Positions 38,038-47,757 of a stretch of 64,000 bases of DNA are shown piece after piece (within the stretch, counting starts at the first letter, position 1; every line of letters begins with the position of its first letter). A model generated the notes under the pieces. It was not told the origin of the DNA. It made no database searches and saw only the letters and a list, made by a program, of their open reading frames with translations. This DNA is from Coenobita brevimanus. Its lineage: Eukaryota; Arthropoda; Malacostraca; Decapoda; Coenobitidae. Location: positions 52,938,498 to 53,002,497 of the forward strand of contig CM064671.1 in the NCBI GenBank assembly GCA_032717465.1, read 5' to 3'. The position numbers were made by a program, and so were the translations under genes.

Positions 38038-38123
38038 ACAGGGACTGGCAAATGCAAAATGTTGCAACATACCCATATGTCGACGGGACGCGGCGGGTTA
38101 AAATTATGGCACTACAGACCATG

Positions 38124-38314
38124 TTGATTCATTCATTCATTCATTGCCAGACGCCATGTATCCCAGACGGGGTGGCCAAGGGCTTAGAGTTAATTGTTTT
38201 ACAGGGAGGGGCACTAATCCTCCACCAACCCCACTTGACGTAGGGATGCCAACAGCATCTGGTGTTCCCAGGCGGTCACCCATCCAAGTACTAACCAGAC
38301 CCAACGTTGCTTAA
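38124..38314 (-). mobile_element. SINE with a 5S rRNA-derived head and a LINE-like tail
   Basis: On the minus strand the order is the 3' two-thirds of 5S rRNA (38314-38248), a body containing GTTGGTGGAGGATTAGTGCC, a tail with GGCCACCCCGTCTGGG and GGCGTCTGGCAATGAA, and a short GAAT repeat (38130-38146). The tail resembles the 3' end of the family-C LINE on the minus strand at 56643-56680 (GGCCACCCCATACGGGC, GGCGTCTGGCAAT). A 5S head with a LINE-shared tail and simple repeat is the SINE3 type of architecture. The copy is 5'-truncated within the 5S part and may be incomplete. Confidence 0.7.
38248..38314 (-). pseudogene. 5S rRNA-derived segment (SINE head)
   Basis: The minus strand reads TTAAGCAACG, then GGTTAGTACTTGGATGGGTG, then ACCGCCTGGGAACACC and TGTTGGC, which is the 3' part of eukaryotic 5S rRNA including the C-box region. 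The first roughly 50 nucleotides are missing, so it is not a functional 5S gene. Confidence 0.85.
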
Positions 38315-39272
38315 TTTACTAATTTTTGCAAATGTGTGATTGTTTCTTAGTGTAATATAGTGCAATTGTATTCAGTTGGTTTGAGTTGCCTTCCGTTTCA
38401 CTTGTTAAAGTGTACAGTGTTTTGCTTATATCCACTAAAAATTAAGCTACTGTAACATGAAGAAATTACTATTCTGTAGTGAAAGCACCTTAAGAGATTA
38501 AGCAGTGGATTAGGCCTACGAGGGATACCACTCGGGGGAAAAGAAAAGGGCCAAAGACTCTACCTCATAGGTGGTATGGAAATGAGTATGCTCCGTAATG
38601 ATGAATCCCTAAAAATTAACACCAAAACTTATACCTTATCTGTTCCAAAAGAGAATTTTTCTTTTTACAATTTTGAGCCAGGTGGACGAAGTCATTGATT
38701 ATTATTTTTGTATGAAAAATATCTGTGTGTGTCTCTGTCGAAAACTCAAATCTCAGAAAGTATTGATCACAGAAATAAAAGTTATTAATAAAAGATGTTT
38801 AGAGTCACAACTTGAGTTCACATGTCACTCAATCAGCATTGGGAGTATTCCAGGACTGATACATAACAGTCAAGTTTTCATCGAACAGTATTATTACAGT
38901 CTACCTGGTTCAGGAATGACGGATAGGCATGTCTTTATATGATATTATAACAAGGAATTAGTCGTTTAAGAGTTACTGATGGAAAACTAATCGCGAGATG
39001 GAATTATCTTGATTTATCGTTAAACTCATCTTCAAGATTCGCTTTTGTTTAGGCAAAAGCCTATAATATTTAGGGAAAAAAAAAACATAAAGGAAATCTT
39101 GTACAATATTTTTTTTCCAATATTTTTACAGCTATATATTTTTCTCATACGATGCACCATTTAAAAAAAAAAAAGGAAAATATAGTAAGAAGGACCCTAC
39201 GCAGGGCAGGTTTCCCCCCAAATGGGTTGCTCAGGTTGGACGAAGGGGAACTCTTTTGACCTTTATGTTTCC
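38315..39272. other. Unassigned AT-rich sequence
   Basis: No gene, RNA or known repeat was recognised, apart from short A and T runs near 39080-39175. Confidence 0.4.
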
Positions 39273-39280
39273 CTTTAGGA

Positions 39281-39578
39281 CAGCGTTTCTTAACCTGGGG
39301 TGCTAGCACCCCCAGGGGGTGCTGAAATCAATTTTAGAGGGTGCTGGAAAATGCTGCATTAAATTTTTTCTTACTGGATTTGCTTAGTATTGGCATCCTT
39401 GATTTTTTTTTTTTTTTTTTTTGAGACAGTGTAAAATAAACTGTCAGGTAGTACTTCACATTACTTTAACCCTGCAGTAGTGTAGCAACTGCAGTCCCAG
39501 TAACCAGATGTAGAGTGGTGCTGGACTGAGACCTTATTACAAGGGGGAGCTGAGGTCGGAAAAGGTTAAGAAATGCTG
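39281..39578. mobile_element. 298-bp hAT-type MITE
   Basis: An 8-bp target duplication CTTTAGGA lies at 39273-39280 and 39579-39586. The ends are CAGCGTTTCTTAACC and, reverse complemented, CAGCATTTCTTAACC, a 15-bp terminal inverted repeat with one mismatch. The CAG start and 8-bp duplication are diagnostic of hAT transposition. There is no coding sequence, and an internal T run lies at about 39403-39422. The termini differ from those of the full hAT at 59618, so another hAT lineage mobilised it. Confidence 0.95.
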
Positions 39579-39588
39579 CTTTAGGAAG

Positions 39589-39593
<5 letters not shown>

Positions 39594-39642
<49 letters not shown>
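39594..39642. repeat. (TA)n microsatellite
   Basis: About 24 TA units, adjacent to the hAT MITE. Confidence 0.95.
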
Positions 39643-39648
<6 letters not shown>

Positions 39649-40223
39649 TTCTTCTTCTAAAAATAGTGTTCTGACTGGACTATAAATAATTCAATTACTA
39701 ATGAGGTACCAATATAGGCCACATCTTTAACGGTTGATTTTTAATGTCTTGTTCTCTGGGACAGCCACCAATCCAAATAACCAACAGATTGATTTTTTAA
39801 CTTTCCAAGCACAGATAGAGGGAAGCAAAGTACCTTTTACACTATAGAAGGAACTATTTGTGCTCCATAAAATTTTGAGATATTCTCGAAGAAGTTTGTT
39901 GTGATAATGGAAGAATGGGAAATAAAATTTTTCACACAGTGAAATAATAAGATTTCTCTAACTCCAGCCATATATACAATGCAAGTAAAAATCAGACATG
40001 CCATTTTCTCATCCCACAACTGTTAATGACTATAATGGATGGTATGCAAAGGAGGCACAAAACTGAAAACAGTAACCATCAATGTGAAAAGAAAGTTCGA
40101 GTAAGTATATCAACATTTACTGGCAATGACAGCATTGCATATGCATTGTACTGTAGAATGAGACTACAAATGCCAAATGGAGTGGAATATGTTTTATGTA
40201 TAACGGTAAATTTTGAATCACCA

Positions 40224-40225
<2 letters not shown>
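39643..40225. other. Unassigned sequence
   Basis: No recognisable gene or repeat. Confidence 0.35.

Positions 40226-40316
<91 letters not shown>
40226..40316. repeat. (TA)n(TG)n microsatellite
   Basis: About 24 TA units pass into about 21 TG units. Confidence 0.95.
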
Positions 40317-40318
<2 letters not shown>

Positions 40319-40373
40319 AGAAAGACACACACACACATTATAAGTGGGTGTACAAATGTTTTTGTTTTTTTTA

Positions 40374-40500
40374 CTCCCCCTTACCGGGAATCGAACCTGA
40401 GACTTCTACATAAAAGTCAGGCACTGTTACCAGTACACCATGGAGTGATAAATGCTGAAACACATGAATTTTTTTTAATGAATCAGGTAAATCCATTATA
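40374..40500 (-). mobile_element. tRNA-derived SINE head, minus copy
   Basis: The minus strand has a polymerase III A-box-like TGGTGTACTGG and, 40 bp on, a perfect B box GGTTCGATTCC, with tRNA-like spacing and a GACTTTTATGTAGAAGTC arm between them. It is followed by an A-rich stretch. Preceding sequence (ATTCATGTGTTTCAGC) is shared with the inverted copy at 40680-40802. Confidence 0.65.
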
Positions 40501-40679
40501 AGACGATATATTTCAATCACAACACATTTGTACCAAGGCGTGCAAAATATGTCTACCCAACATAAAAAGATGCTTGTGTTCTGGCTGGGATAAATTAAAA
40601 CTGCTCTGTCATTTGCCGAGTTGCGTGGGGCTGAGCAATAATCCTGATGTGTTGTAACTGAAATACATCCTCCCCAAAT

Positions 40680-40798
40680 GGAATAACCTGGTTTGTCAAA
40701 AAATGCATGTAGCCCAGCTTCTAACACACCATGATGTAGTGGGAACAGTATTTGACTTTTATATACAAATCTCGAGTTTGATTCCTGGTCAGGAGTGC

Positions 40799-40802
<4 letters not shown>
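40680..40802 (+). mobile_element. tRNA-derived SINE head, plus copy
   Basis: This is the inverse counterpart of 40374-40500. ATGATGTAGTGGG (A-box-like), GACTTTTATATACAAATC and AGTTTGATTCCTGG (degenerate B box) occur in the same order and spacing, followed by an AT repeat. It is more diverged than the minus copy. Confidence 0.6.

Positions 40803-40860
<58 letters not shown>
40803..40860. repeat. (AT)n microsatellite
   Basis: About 28 AT units between the SINE-like copy and a LINE tail. Confidence 0.95.
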
Positions 40861-40862
<2 letters not shown>

Positions 40863-40916
40863 TCATCATCAGTTGTTCAGGTCCCCTCCAGGACCGGCCT
40901 ATCCCTACCCAAGCAC
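40861..40916 (-). mobile_element. Short LINE 3'-end fragment
   Basis: The minus strand ends GGTCCTGGAGGGGACCTG followed by AACAACTGATGATGATG and AT units. This resembles the TGATGATGATGA tail of the RTE LINE at 23990-24015. The match is short and tentative. Confidence 0.35.
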
Positions 40917-41749
40917 TAACGATACAGCCAATGTATCTCTACCCACTGGCTTAGGCTGTCTGGTAGAGACTGTATGTAGGGTGAGAAGTGCTTGTGAGTG
41001 TGATTGTAGTGTTGTAGTGGCTTTGTATGTGTGTGTGTAGTCTGTGAATCAAGTGTAATCGGCCCGCCTTAACCCCTTAACCACGGGGTGTCACTTTCGT
41101 GATGCTTGGGCACAATGGATCATACCGCTGGGTGTCACTTTAGTGATTCTGTGTTATTTGGAATTCTCCTGGGCTTACAAGTGGTAGCTTGTATCATCTA
41201 TCAGTACTGCCAATGTCCAACACTAGTCAGCACTCCTAATCTCATCTGTACTCCCATCCATTGTTGACAATTTAGCCATTTTTCCCTGTTCTTGACTCTC
41301 CTCCCTACCTCCCCTCCATTACCCTTTCCTCTCGCCTACCCGGCCGTGCTATGCTAAGCAAATCTTCCCCGGAATTTTCCACTGATTTCATCTACTGAAA
41401 TAAGCCCTATGCCCTATTCTTATACAAAATAATATATACAAAAAGAAATAAGGTAAGTGATAGTGCCATATACCTGGAATTGGCTAATTATCACCTGACA
41501 TAACCTCACATGCACTCGTTCGCTAATTTCCCCTTGAAATATGCCGTATAAACTATTCTCGTAATAAAAATATACATATGAAAGGAAGGAAGAAGCCTAA
41601 GTGGTATTTACATTCACCTGGAACTACCTATTTTTTAATGTATTGTCGAGATTTCCTACCAATCATTTCATAGCATATAAATTACCAGCTGTCACCCTAT
41701 TGCCATTGTCAACCCTTGCCTTCTCATATACGCTGCGGGAATCAGTTCC

Positions 41750-43970
41750 TTGTCATCCTCTGAGATGAAACCATTTTGCACTCGCGCCTCGCCATTTCCA
41801 CCTCTTCTGCACCCATTGCAGACCTCTTCCCCTAGAAAAACCCGTGTGGGAAGCAGTAAAGGATTTAGTGACTCAGCAGTGGAACGTGAACTGGCAGAAT
41901 TATCTATGATAATGATGGATTGTGACTCTGATCCTTCGGGTGAATTGTGTGATGAGCCTGGGGAGGAAATCGTTACAGAAACTCCTAGTACGAGTGCTTC
42001 AGTGTCCCAAGTTATCCCTAGCTCCAAGGGAAAGGAGCCCTTAGTGCAGCAATGGAAGGAATTTAGGAAGGGAGTGAAAAGGCGGCGGGTTAGCCCCAGA
42101 ACAATGTTCCAGAGTGACCCAGCTCGTCATGAGTCCCGAGGTGAATCACCTCCCTGCTGCCCCAGCCCCACTTCACTAATTTCTTCCTCATCTTCAGTGG
42201 AATTTTCTCCTGAGTCTTCGTTGTCGGAGTCTCCACCAGCACCTACAGTGAAGGCAGGCCTTTGGGGACGAGGTAAATCCCTGACTCGTAAAAGTAGAGT
42301 AGCAATTAGAGTAAGGGCTGCTAGTGCTACACGGCAACCTAGGGTCAGAGTGACCTTGAAACAGCCCAGTCTGCCTCACAGCCACCCTCCACCCTTATCC
42401 ACCCTACACTGCCACGACAGGGAATCCTGGACGTCTTCGTGTGGACGGAAGGTTCCGATTTCATCCCTTTACATCTCCATTTCGATGAGAGTTCCTCAGG
42501 GATACAGCCTGCCTTCACTCTTGACGAGGATGCTGAGTGTGTGGTCTTCCTTTTGGCCTTCCTCGATGACGAAGTCATGCAGTACATATGTGATGAGACT
42601 AACAGGTACGAATCACAATGTGCTGCAAGTGGTGCAGGTGCAGCAAAGATGCAACAGAGGACCGTGCTGGGAGTGCAGGAGTTGTATGTGTTCTTCACCC
42701 TCATGCTTCTCATGCCACACTCAAAGATGCATGAGTTGGAGGAGTACTGGTCAATGGACCCCTTACTACCCTCACCCACCTTCAATAAGTACATGGCCAG
42801 AGATCGCTTCCGGATCATCATGGGAAACCTGCACTTCACCAACAACGATGTACCTTCCCAAACCGATCCACTCTGGAAGATCAGGGAGATTCTGAGCAGA
42901 ATGAAGGATAAGTTTATGTCATTCTTCCACCCATTTCAGAGGGTTATCATAGACGAATCCTTGGTTTTGTTCAGAGGACGTCTTAGGTTTGTACAGTACA
43001 TTCCAAGCAAATGCCATCACTTTGGAATCAAGTTCTTTGTACTTGCGACTGTAAGACGGGGTACATCCTTGACTTCATCATCTATTCAGCCAGCACTGTC
43101 GATCTGGGCAAAACACACCCCCTTGGCTTATCAGGCTGTGTAGTGAAAGTGCTCCTTGAAAGGTATTTTGGTGGGAATTATGTGCTGTATACTGACAACT
43201 ATTATACAGCACCGAAACTTGCTAAGTATCTTTCAGAGCATGGCATCAGCTCCTGTGGCACTGTGAAGAGCAATCATGCCAACTTCCCCAAATTCCCAGA
43301 GGCAGGAAACTCGCAGCAAGGAGACGTGCACCTACGCAAGTCTGAGAAGATGCTGGCAATACGGTGGCATTACAAGAGGGTCGTGCAGATGCTCACCTCC
43401 GTACACAAGGGGGAAATGAAAGAGAGTGGGAAGGTCGACCATAGGACAGGCGAACCTGTGAGGAAACCTGATGCTGTCATAGACTATAATATCAACATAC
43501 GGCTGGTGGACAAGTCCGACATGATGATTGGAGAGATTGACTGTCTCAGGAAGAATACTAGGTGGTACAGGAAAGTTTTTCTGCATCTCATTGACATGAC
43601 GATGCTGAACACCTTCATCCTGTACAAGATGAAGGTAAAGAGACCCAAGTCCTTCTCTCTGAGGTTGTTTGCCTGGACTTGTGTTCAGCAGCTGCTTGAG
43701 AGGTATGGTAGGGTGACAGCAGCAACTCCAAAGTGCCATGCTGTAAGACTTCTCGACAGACTTGAGCAGAGGGCGTACATGGATCGGCATAGACTGGTGC
43801 AAATGCCTGCCACAACAAAGAGGAAGGCTGCAATCCGCAGGTGCCAGGTGTGTGCACATACCACCTGACGCACACCTGAGCACAAACGCACCTCTTGGCA
43901 GTGCGCTGAGTGCCAGGTTCCCCTCTGTGTTACCTGCTTCTTTGATTATCACAGCCTGAAGCAGTTCTAA
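41750..43970 (+). pseudogene. piggyBac transposase copy B (two frameshifts, one stop)
   Basis: The gene is open in three successive frames: 41750 to about 42350, about 42350-43040 (annotatable from 42439), and about 43040-43868. A 4-nt deletion near 42349 (relative to copy A) and a 1-nt deletion near 43045 cause the shifts. All three catalytic aspartate boxes are present: VIIDESLVLF (GAC at 42952-42954), LYTDNYYTA and LVDKSDMMIG. The C-terminus has the Cys-rich zinc-binding tail, CQVCAHTT, then an in-frame TGA at 43866-43868, then CAECQVPLCVTCFFDYH up to TAA at 43970. The catalytic domain is therefore complete in content but cannot be translated as one protein. It likely represents the former autonomous source type of the two defective copies. 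Confidence 0.9.
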
Positions 43971-44286
43971 AAGTGCAAGTGGAAAATGTAAATGATGTGT
44001 AAATAGCAAGTGAAAGCAATGGATGTAATTATGATGGAACAGTGTAATATAGTTTTATAAGTTACTGCAAGTGACTGCATAATACAGTGTAAGTAAAATA
44101 GAAGCGTAAATATTGGCAATACAATAGAAAATGTAAATAATTAGTAAAATAAGAATCTGAGTACAAATACTTGAAGTTATGACAGTGAAAGTGAAACCTT
44201 GGCTCTACGTATTTTACTGAAAGAGAAATTGAATGCCTACGGTGACAATAAACTACTATTACTGAAGGAAACTTATGGAGAAAGAC

Positions 44287-44287
<1 letters not shown>

Positions 44288-44352
<65 letters not shown>
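44288..44352. repeat. (AT)n microsatellite in piggyBac 3' region
   Basis: About 31 AT units. The equivalent position of the deleted copy (near 715-745) has only a short AT stretch, so the repeat expanded in copy B. Confidence 0.9.
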
Positions 44353-44354
<2 letters not shown>

Positions 44355-44834
44355 TGTTATATAGTAATAGGAATATAAAGTGTGAGTGTTTTTATGAATA
44401 ATAAATGGCAGAATACCAGCGAGGAACGAGCGCAAGTGGGAGCCTCGTATGCGCTTGTATTTTTCATTGCTTTCACAGTGTTTTTTTTTTTGGAGTATGG
44501 ATTCCAAATTATTTGAAAATCATTGAATAGTGTTTCTAGTGATAATATTAGGCTGTGGTAATCATATTATGGGGTGACAGGAAGTGTAAAGTTGAGACTT
44601 TGTTACCCAAATTCAGAGGTCTCCACAAGTCCTATGGTACTCGACGAAGGCTCAACAAACATCCCAGGAGAAAGCTGAAGGTAAGTGGCATATGCATATG
44701 TAATTATAATATTCTAGGATTAATATCTGATTCTTGGCAAATATTTTTAGAAAGTCTGTCAGAGCATGAATATCCTAGCGGGACACGCAAGTCGCACCAA
44801 AACAACCCCACGGTTTAGGGGTTAAGCCGACTGG

Positions 44835-44999
44835 GTGCAAGCATACTAGAGTGCGACACTGGTTCAACAGTGCACCCTTTGTGTCTGCCAAAGTAGCAAA
44901 TGGCTTGGTGAACGCTACCCAAAGTTTTAACTGTTGTGGGAGGTGAATCCACGCTCACCAGCGTGTGAAACACACTCTCTACCACTGTACCACAGAGGC
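44835..44999 (-). mobile_element. tRNA-derived SINE-like repeat
   Basis: The minus strand begins GCCTCTGTGGTACAGTGGTA, which holds a good polymerase III A box (TGGTACAGTGG), and continues with a tRNA-like ACACGCTGGTGAGCGTG arm and GGATTCACCTCC at the B-box position (degenerate). About 100 bp of non-tRNA body follow. It lies just outside the piggyBac end. Confidence 0.5.
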
Positions 45000-45000
45000 T

Positions 45001-45282
<282 letters not shown>

Positions 45283-45389
45283 CGGGGAGGGGCACTAACC
45301 CTCCGCCAACCCTTTTAGTCGCCTTTTATGTCAAGCAGGGATACTGGGGGAGCATTCTTGAAAAACCCCCTTACCCCAGGGGGGGTACA

Positions 45390-45390
<1 letters not shown>
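45283..45390 (-). repeat. Solo copy of a short interspersed module
   Basis: The minus strand contains CCCTGCTTGACATAAAAGGC followed by GACTAAAAGGGTTGGCGGAG and GGTTAGTGCCCCTCCC. The first half matches 19790-19870. The second half matches the body of the 5S-headed SINE (38170-38235). It is bounded by AT or GATA simple repeats on both sides. Confidence 0.65.

Positions 45391-45446
<56 letters not shown>
45391..45446. repeat. (TA)n microsatellite
   Basis: About 27 TA units adjoining the Penelope-like fragment. Confidence 0.95.
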
Positions 45447-45448
<2 letters not shown>

Positions 45449-45498
45449 CTTGTCAGGAAAGTAGTACCAACATTGTGATGTACAACATCTTTATTAAT

Positions 45499-45550
45499 CC
45501 AAACGTTTCGGAAACACAATCTCCATCATTAGTGGATCTAAAAGTTTAAA
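45499..45550 (-). ncRNA. Degenerate hammerhead-like motif (left pLTR)
   Basis: The same motif as in the right pLTR, but the core reads CTAATGA rather than CTGATGA. The invariant G5 is changed, so self-cleavage is not expected. Confidence 0.45.
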
Positions 45551-45925
45551 AGACAACAATCATCTTCTGCAGATTTTCGGATACTAACCTCATGTCAGTC
45601 CTACTCTGACCTCATCACTGCCGAATCCATCCTGATTCATAAAATACGACCCAGTCTCAATAACTCGACTAGCGCTACCCAACTATTCACGCAATAACTA
45701 CTTTTAACAGGTCAACTCCTACTCTTTTTCTCTCATTTTTAATACATATGTTTAGCATAGTTAGCCTTTGTCCTGATCTTCAGATTTTGCAAGGATTAAA
45801 CATACTACCTTTATACTTTACCCGTTTTATATCGCTTCCCTTTTTTCTTTTTTATGTAAGTTTATGTTTAGTACACAGGTTTTATATTTCTCCTGACATT
45901 GATCGATCATTGTTGTCTTTTAAAC

Positions 45926-45975
45926 TTTTAGATCCACTGATGATGGAGATTGTGTCTCCGAAACGTTTGGATTAT
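45926..45975 (+). ncRNA. Hammerhead ribozyme-like motif in Penelope pLTR
   Basis: The core CTGATGA is at 45937-45943. Stem II is GGAGA/TCTCC (45945-45949 with 45955-45959, loop TTGTG), followed by GAAA at 45960-45963. Stem I pairs ATCCA (45932-45936) with TGGAT (45968-45972). Stem III would be the two-base palindrome ACGT (45963-45966), as in dimer-acting minimal hammerheads. One extra T (45944) lies between CTGATGA and stem II, a deviation from the strict consensus. Hammerheads are known in Penelope-like terminal repeats. Confidence 0.5.
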
Positions 45976-46059
45976 TAAAGATGCTGTACATCACAACGTT
46001 GGTACTACTTCTCCTGACAAGACTAAAGTTCCCAAGAGGAAGATCTATTGCGGATATTT

Positions 46060-46062
<3 letters not shown>

Positions 46063-46125
<63 letters not shown>
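46063..46125. repeat. (AT)n microsatellite
   Basis: About 31 AT units at the 5' edge of the family-C LINE. Confidence 0.95.
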
Positions 46126-46126
<1 letters not shown>

Positions 46127-47757
46127 CCGAGAGGAAGGAGTAGTTGCAAGGAGAGTGGAAAGGTTATAAGAGGATGAGAAAAAGGCAGAGTATAAGAGAG
46201 AAGTGGAGGAGCAATTGGGTAAATATGAATTGGAGCAGATGGGGGACGTGGAAGGTGTGTGCAGGATATATACAGAAGAAATATGTGCAGCATGTGATGT
46301 GGTGTGTGGGAGGAAGAGAAGACGGAGGGGGGTGCAAGGAACAGCGTGGTGGACTGAAGAGGTGAGGCAGGCTGTGGCACAAAAGAAGAAAGCATACAAT
46401 GAATGGATGAGAAATAGGGGCATGGAAGAAGTTGAGAGGCGGAAGATAGAGTTATATGCAGAAAGAAAGAGAGAGGTGAAAAGATTAGTAAGAGAGAGTA
46501 AGAAGAGAGTGGATGAGGAATTTGGAAGGAATTTGAGTGTAAAGTGGAGGGACTGTAAGAAAATGTTATGGAAAGAGGTGAAAAGAGTAAGACAAGGTGG
46601 AAGTGAGGTTAGCAGGGGAGTGAAAGATAAAAATGGTAGATTACTAGTGGAGAAGGGAGAAAAAGTGAGCAGATGGAGAGAACACTATAAGGAATTGTTG
46701 AACATACAGGATGGAAGTAATGCAAGTACATGTGGCTGGGGAATGGCTGGGAGAAGGAGGGAGGTGAGAAGACAGGAAGAAATCAGTAGGACAGAAGTTG
46801 TGGAAGCAATGAAGAAAGTTAAATTGGGGGAAGCCCCAGGAATTGATGGAGTGTGTGGTGAAATGCTGAAGCATGGGGGAGAGATAGTAGTAGAATGGAT
46901 GTGGAAGATGTGCAGATTGGCCTGGGAGGAAGGTAGAGTCCCGGAGGATTGGAAAACAGGTATAATTATTCCCTTGTACAAAGGAAAAAGGGAAAAAGAA
47001 GTGTGTGGTAATCATAGGGGCATTTGTCATCTTAGTAGGCTATAATAGGAAAAGTGTATGGTAGGATACTTATTGACAGAGTTAGAGAAAGAACAGAGGA
47101 ATTAGTTGGAGAAGAGCAGCGAGCCTATAGGAAGGGAAGAGGTTGTGTAGATCAGATATTCATTCTTAGATCTTTAGTGGAAAAGTTTCTAGAGAAGGGA
47201 AAGAAGTTGTATGCGGCTTTCATGGATTTGGAGAAAGCATATGACAGGGTGGATAGACAAGGACTGTGGAAAGTATTAAGAATATATGGAGTAGAGGGGA
47301 AGTTGTTGAATGCTGTGAAGAGTATGCATGATGGTGCTAAGGCTGCAGTGCGTGTGGATGGTGAACTAAGTGAATTTTTCTCTTTGAAGGTTGGGTTTAA
47401 ACAGGGATGTGTCATGTCTCCATGGTTGCTGAATCTGTACATGGATGGGGTAATAAAAGAGGTACAAGGTAGGGTAGTGGATGTTGGAGTGGCTCTGGTG
47501 ACAGAGGATAGTGTTTGGAAACTCCCTGTACTGTTGATTGCAGATGATACTGTGTTGTTGAGTGAAGACGAAGGGGAGCTGCAAAGCTTGGTGGATGAGT
47601 TTGGGAGAGTGTGTAAGAAACGGAATCTGAAGGTGAATGTAGGGAAGAGTAAAGTTATGCTCTTTGAGAAAGGTGAAGTCATTGAATGTTTGAATGTACA
47701 GCGAGGTTGGATGGTGAGGAATTGGAAAATGTGAGTACGTTTAAGTACTTGGGTAGT
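46126..47757 (+). pseudogene. Family-C RTE-like LINE, linker and reverse transcriptase (first part)
   Basis: The 280-residue frame 46203-47045 encodes the endonuclease-RT linker and RT beginning (TAWWTEEVRQAVAQKKKAYN, KLGEAPGIDGVCGEMLKHGG, EDWKTGIIIPLYKGKREKEV). After a frameshift near 47040 the frame 47054-47734 continues with EQRAYRKGRGCVDQIFILRS, MDLEKAYDRVDRQGLW, GFKQGCVMSPWLLNLYMDGV and the catalytic box IADDTVLLS, where family B has FADD. A second frameshift near 47697 leads to TFKYLGS at 47757. The gene continues at 55989 on the other side of the Gypsy insertion. The endonuclease is missing. The fairly intact frames suggest moderate age. Confidence 0.9.

Larger units (their letters stand above)
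34575..38101. mobile_element. Chimeric piggyBac element: two families joined head to head
   Basis: The left part (34575 to about 37276) is the same family as 41069-44825 up to the end of the transposase core. It then changes abruptly into the inverse 5' end of a different piggyBac-like element, whose own terminus is TTAA at 38098-38101. The left end reads TTAACCACTTAACCGCGGGG and the right end, reverse complemented, TTAACCCGCCGCGTCCCG. Both outer ends therefore look like genuine 5' termini and both natural 3' ends are missing. The left subterminal region repeats a GCGGGGC(G/A)TCACTTT motif (34590 and 34631). Confidence 0.8.
41069..44825 (+). mobile_element. piggyBac element copy B, both ends present
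   Basis: TTAA lies at 41069-41072 and 44822-44825. The ends are CCCCTTAACCACGGGGTG and, reverse complemented, CCCCTAAACCGTGGGGTT. Between them lie a 0.7 kb 5' region, a broken transposase gene (41750-43970) and a 0.85 kb 3' region with an AT microsatellite (44288-44352). A subterminal repeat of the terminal motif (CGCTGGGTGTCACTTT) follows the 5' end. It is the most complete of the three copies of this family in the window. Confidence 0.92.
45448..46024 (+). mobile_element. Penelope-like element 3' end with inverted terminal pLTR copies
   Basis: Segments 45448-45562 and 45903-46022 are inverse copies of one another, about 115-120 bp long. The right one is the 3' terminal repeat on the plus strand, ending CGAAACGTTTGGATTATTAA and downstream sequence. 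Between them, frame remains such as TAESILIHKIRPSLNNS (about 45618-45668) resemble the C-terminal end of the GIY-YIG endonuclease of Penelope-like elements. Inverted terminal repeats at truncated 5' ends are common in this class. No reverse transcriptase is left. Confidence 0.7.

Noticed and set aside
37953..38101. Host small RNA gene next to the chimeric piggyBac
   Set aside because: The palindromic sequence lies inside the TTAA end and fits a transposon subterminal region better; no promoter or family match was seen.
38248..38314. Functional 5S rRNA gene
   Set aside because: The first roughly 50 nucleotides are missing, there is no T-run terminator, and a SINE body and tail follow.
40374..40445. 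Functional tRNA gene
   Set aside because: The A and B boxes are present but acceptor and anticodon stems do not pair convincingly, and an inverted degenerate twin is nearby.
41041..41068. Longer target duplication outside piggyBac copy B
   Set aside because: Only TTAA is shared by the two flanks; adjacent bases differ.
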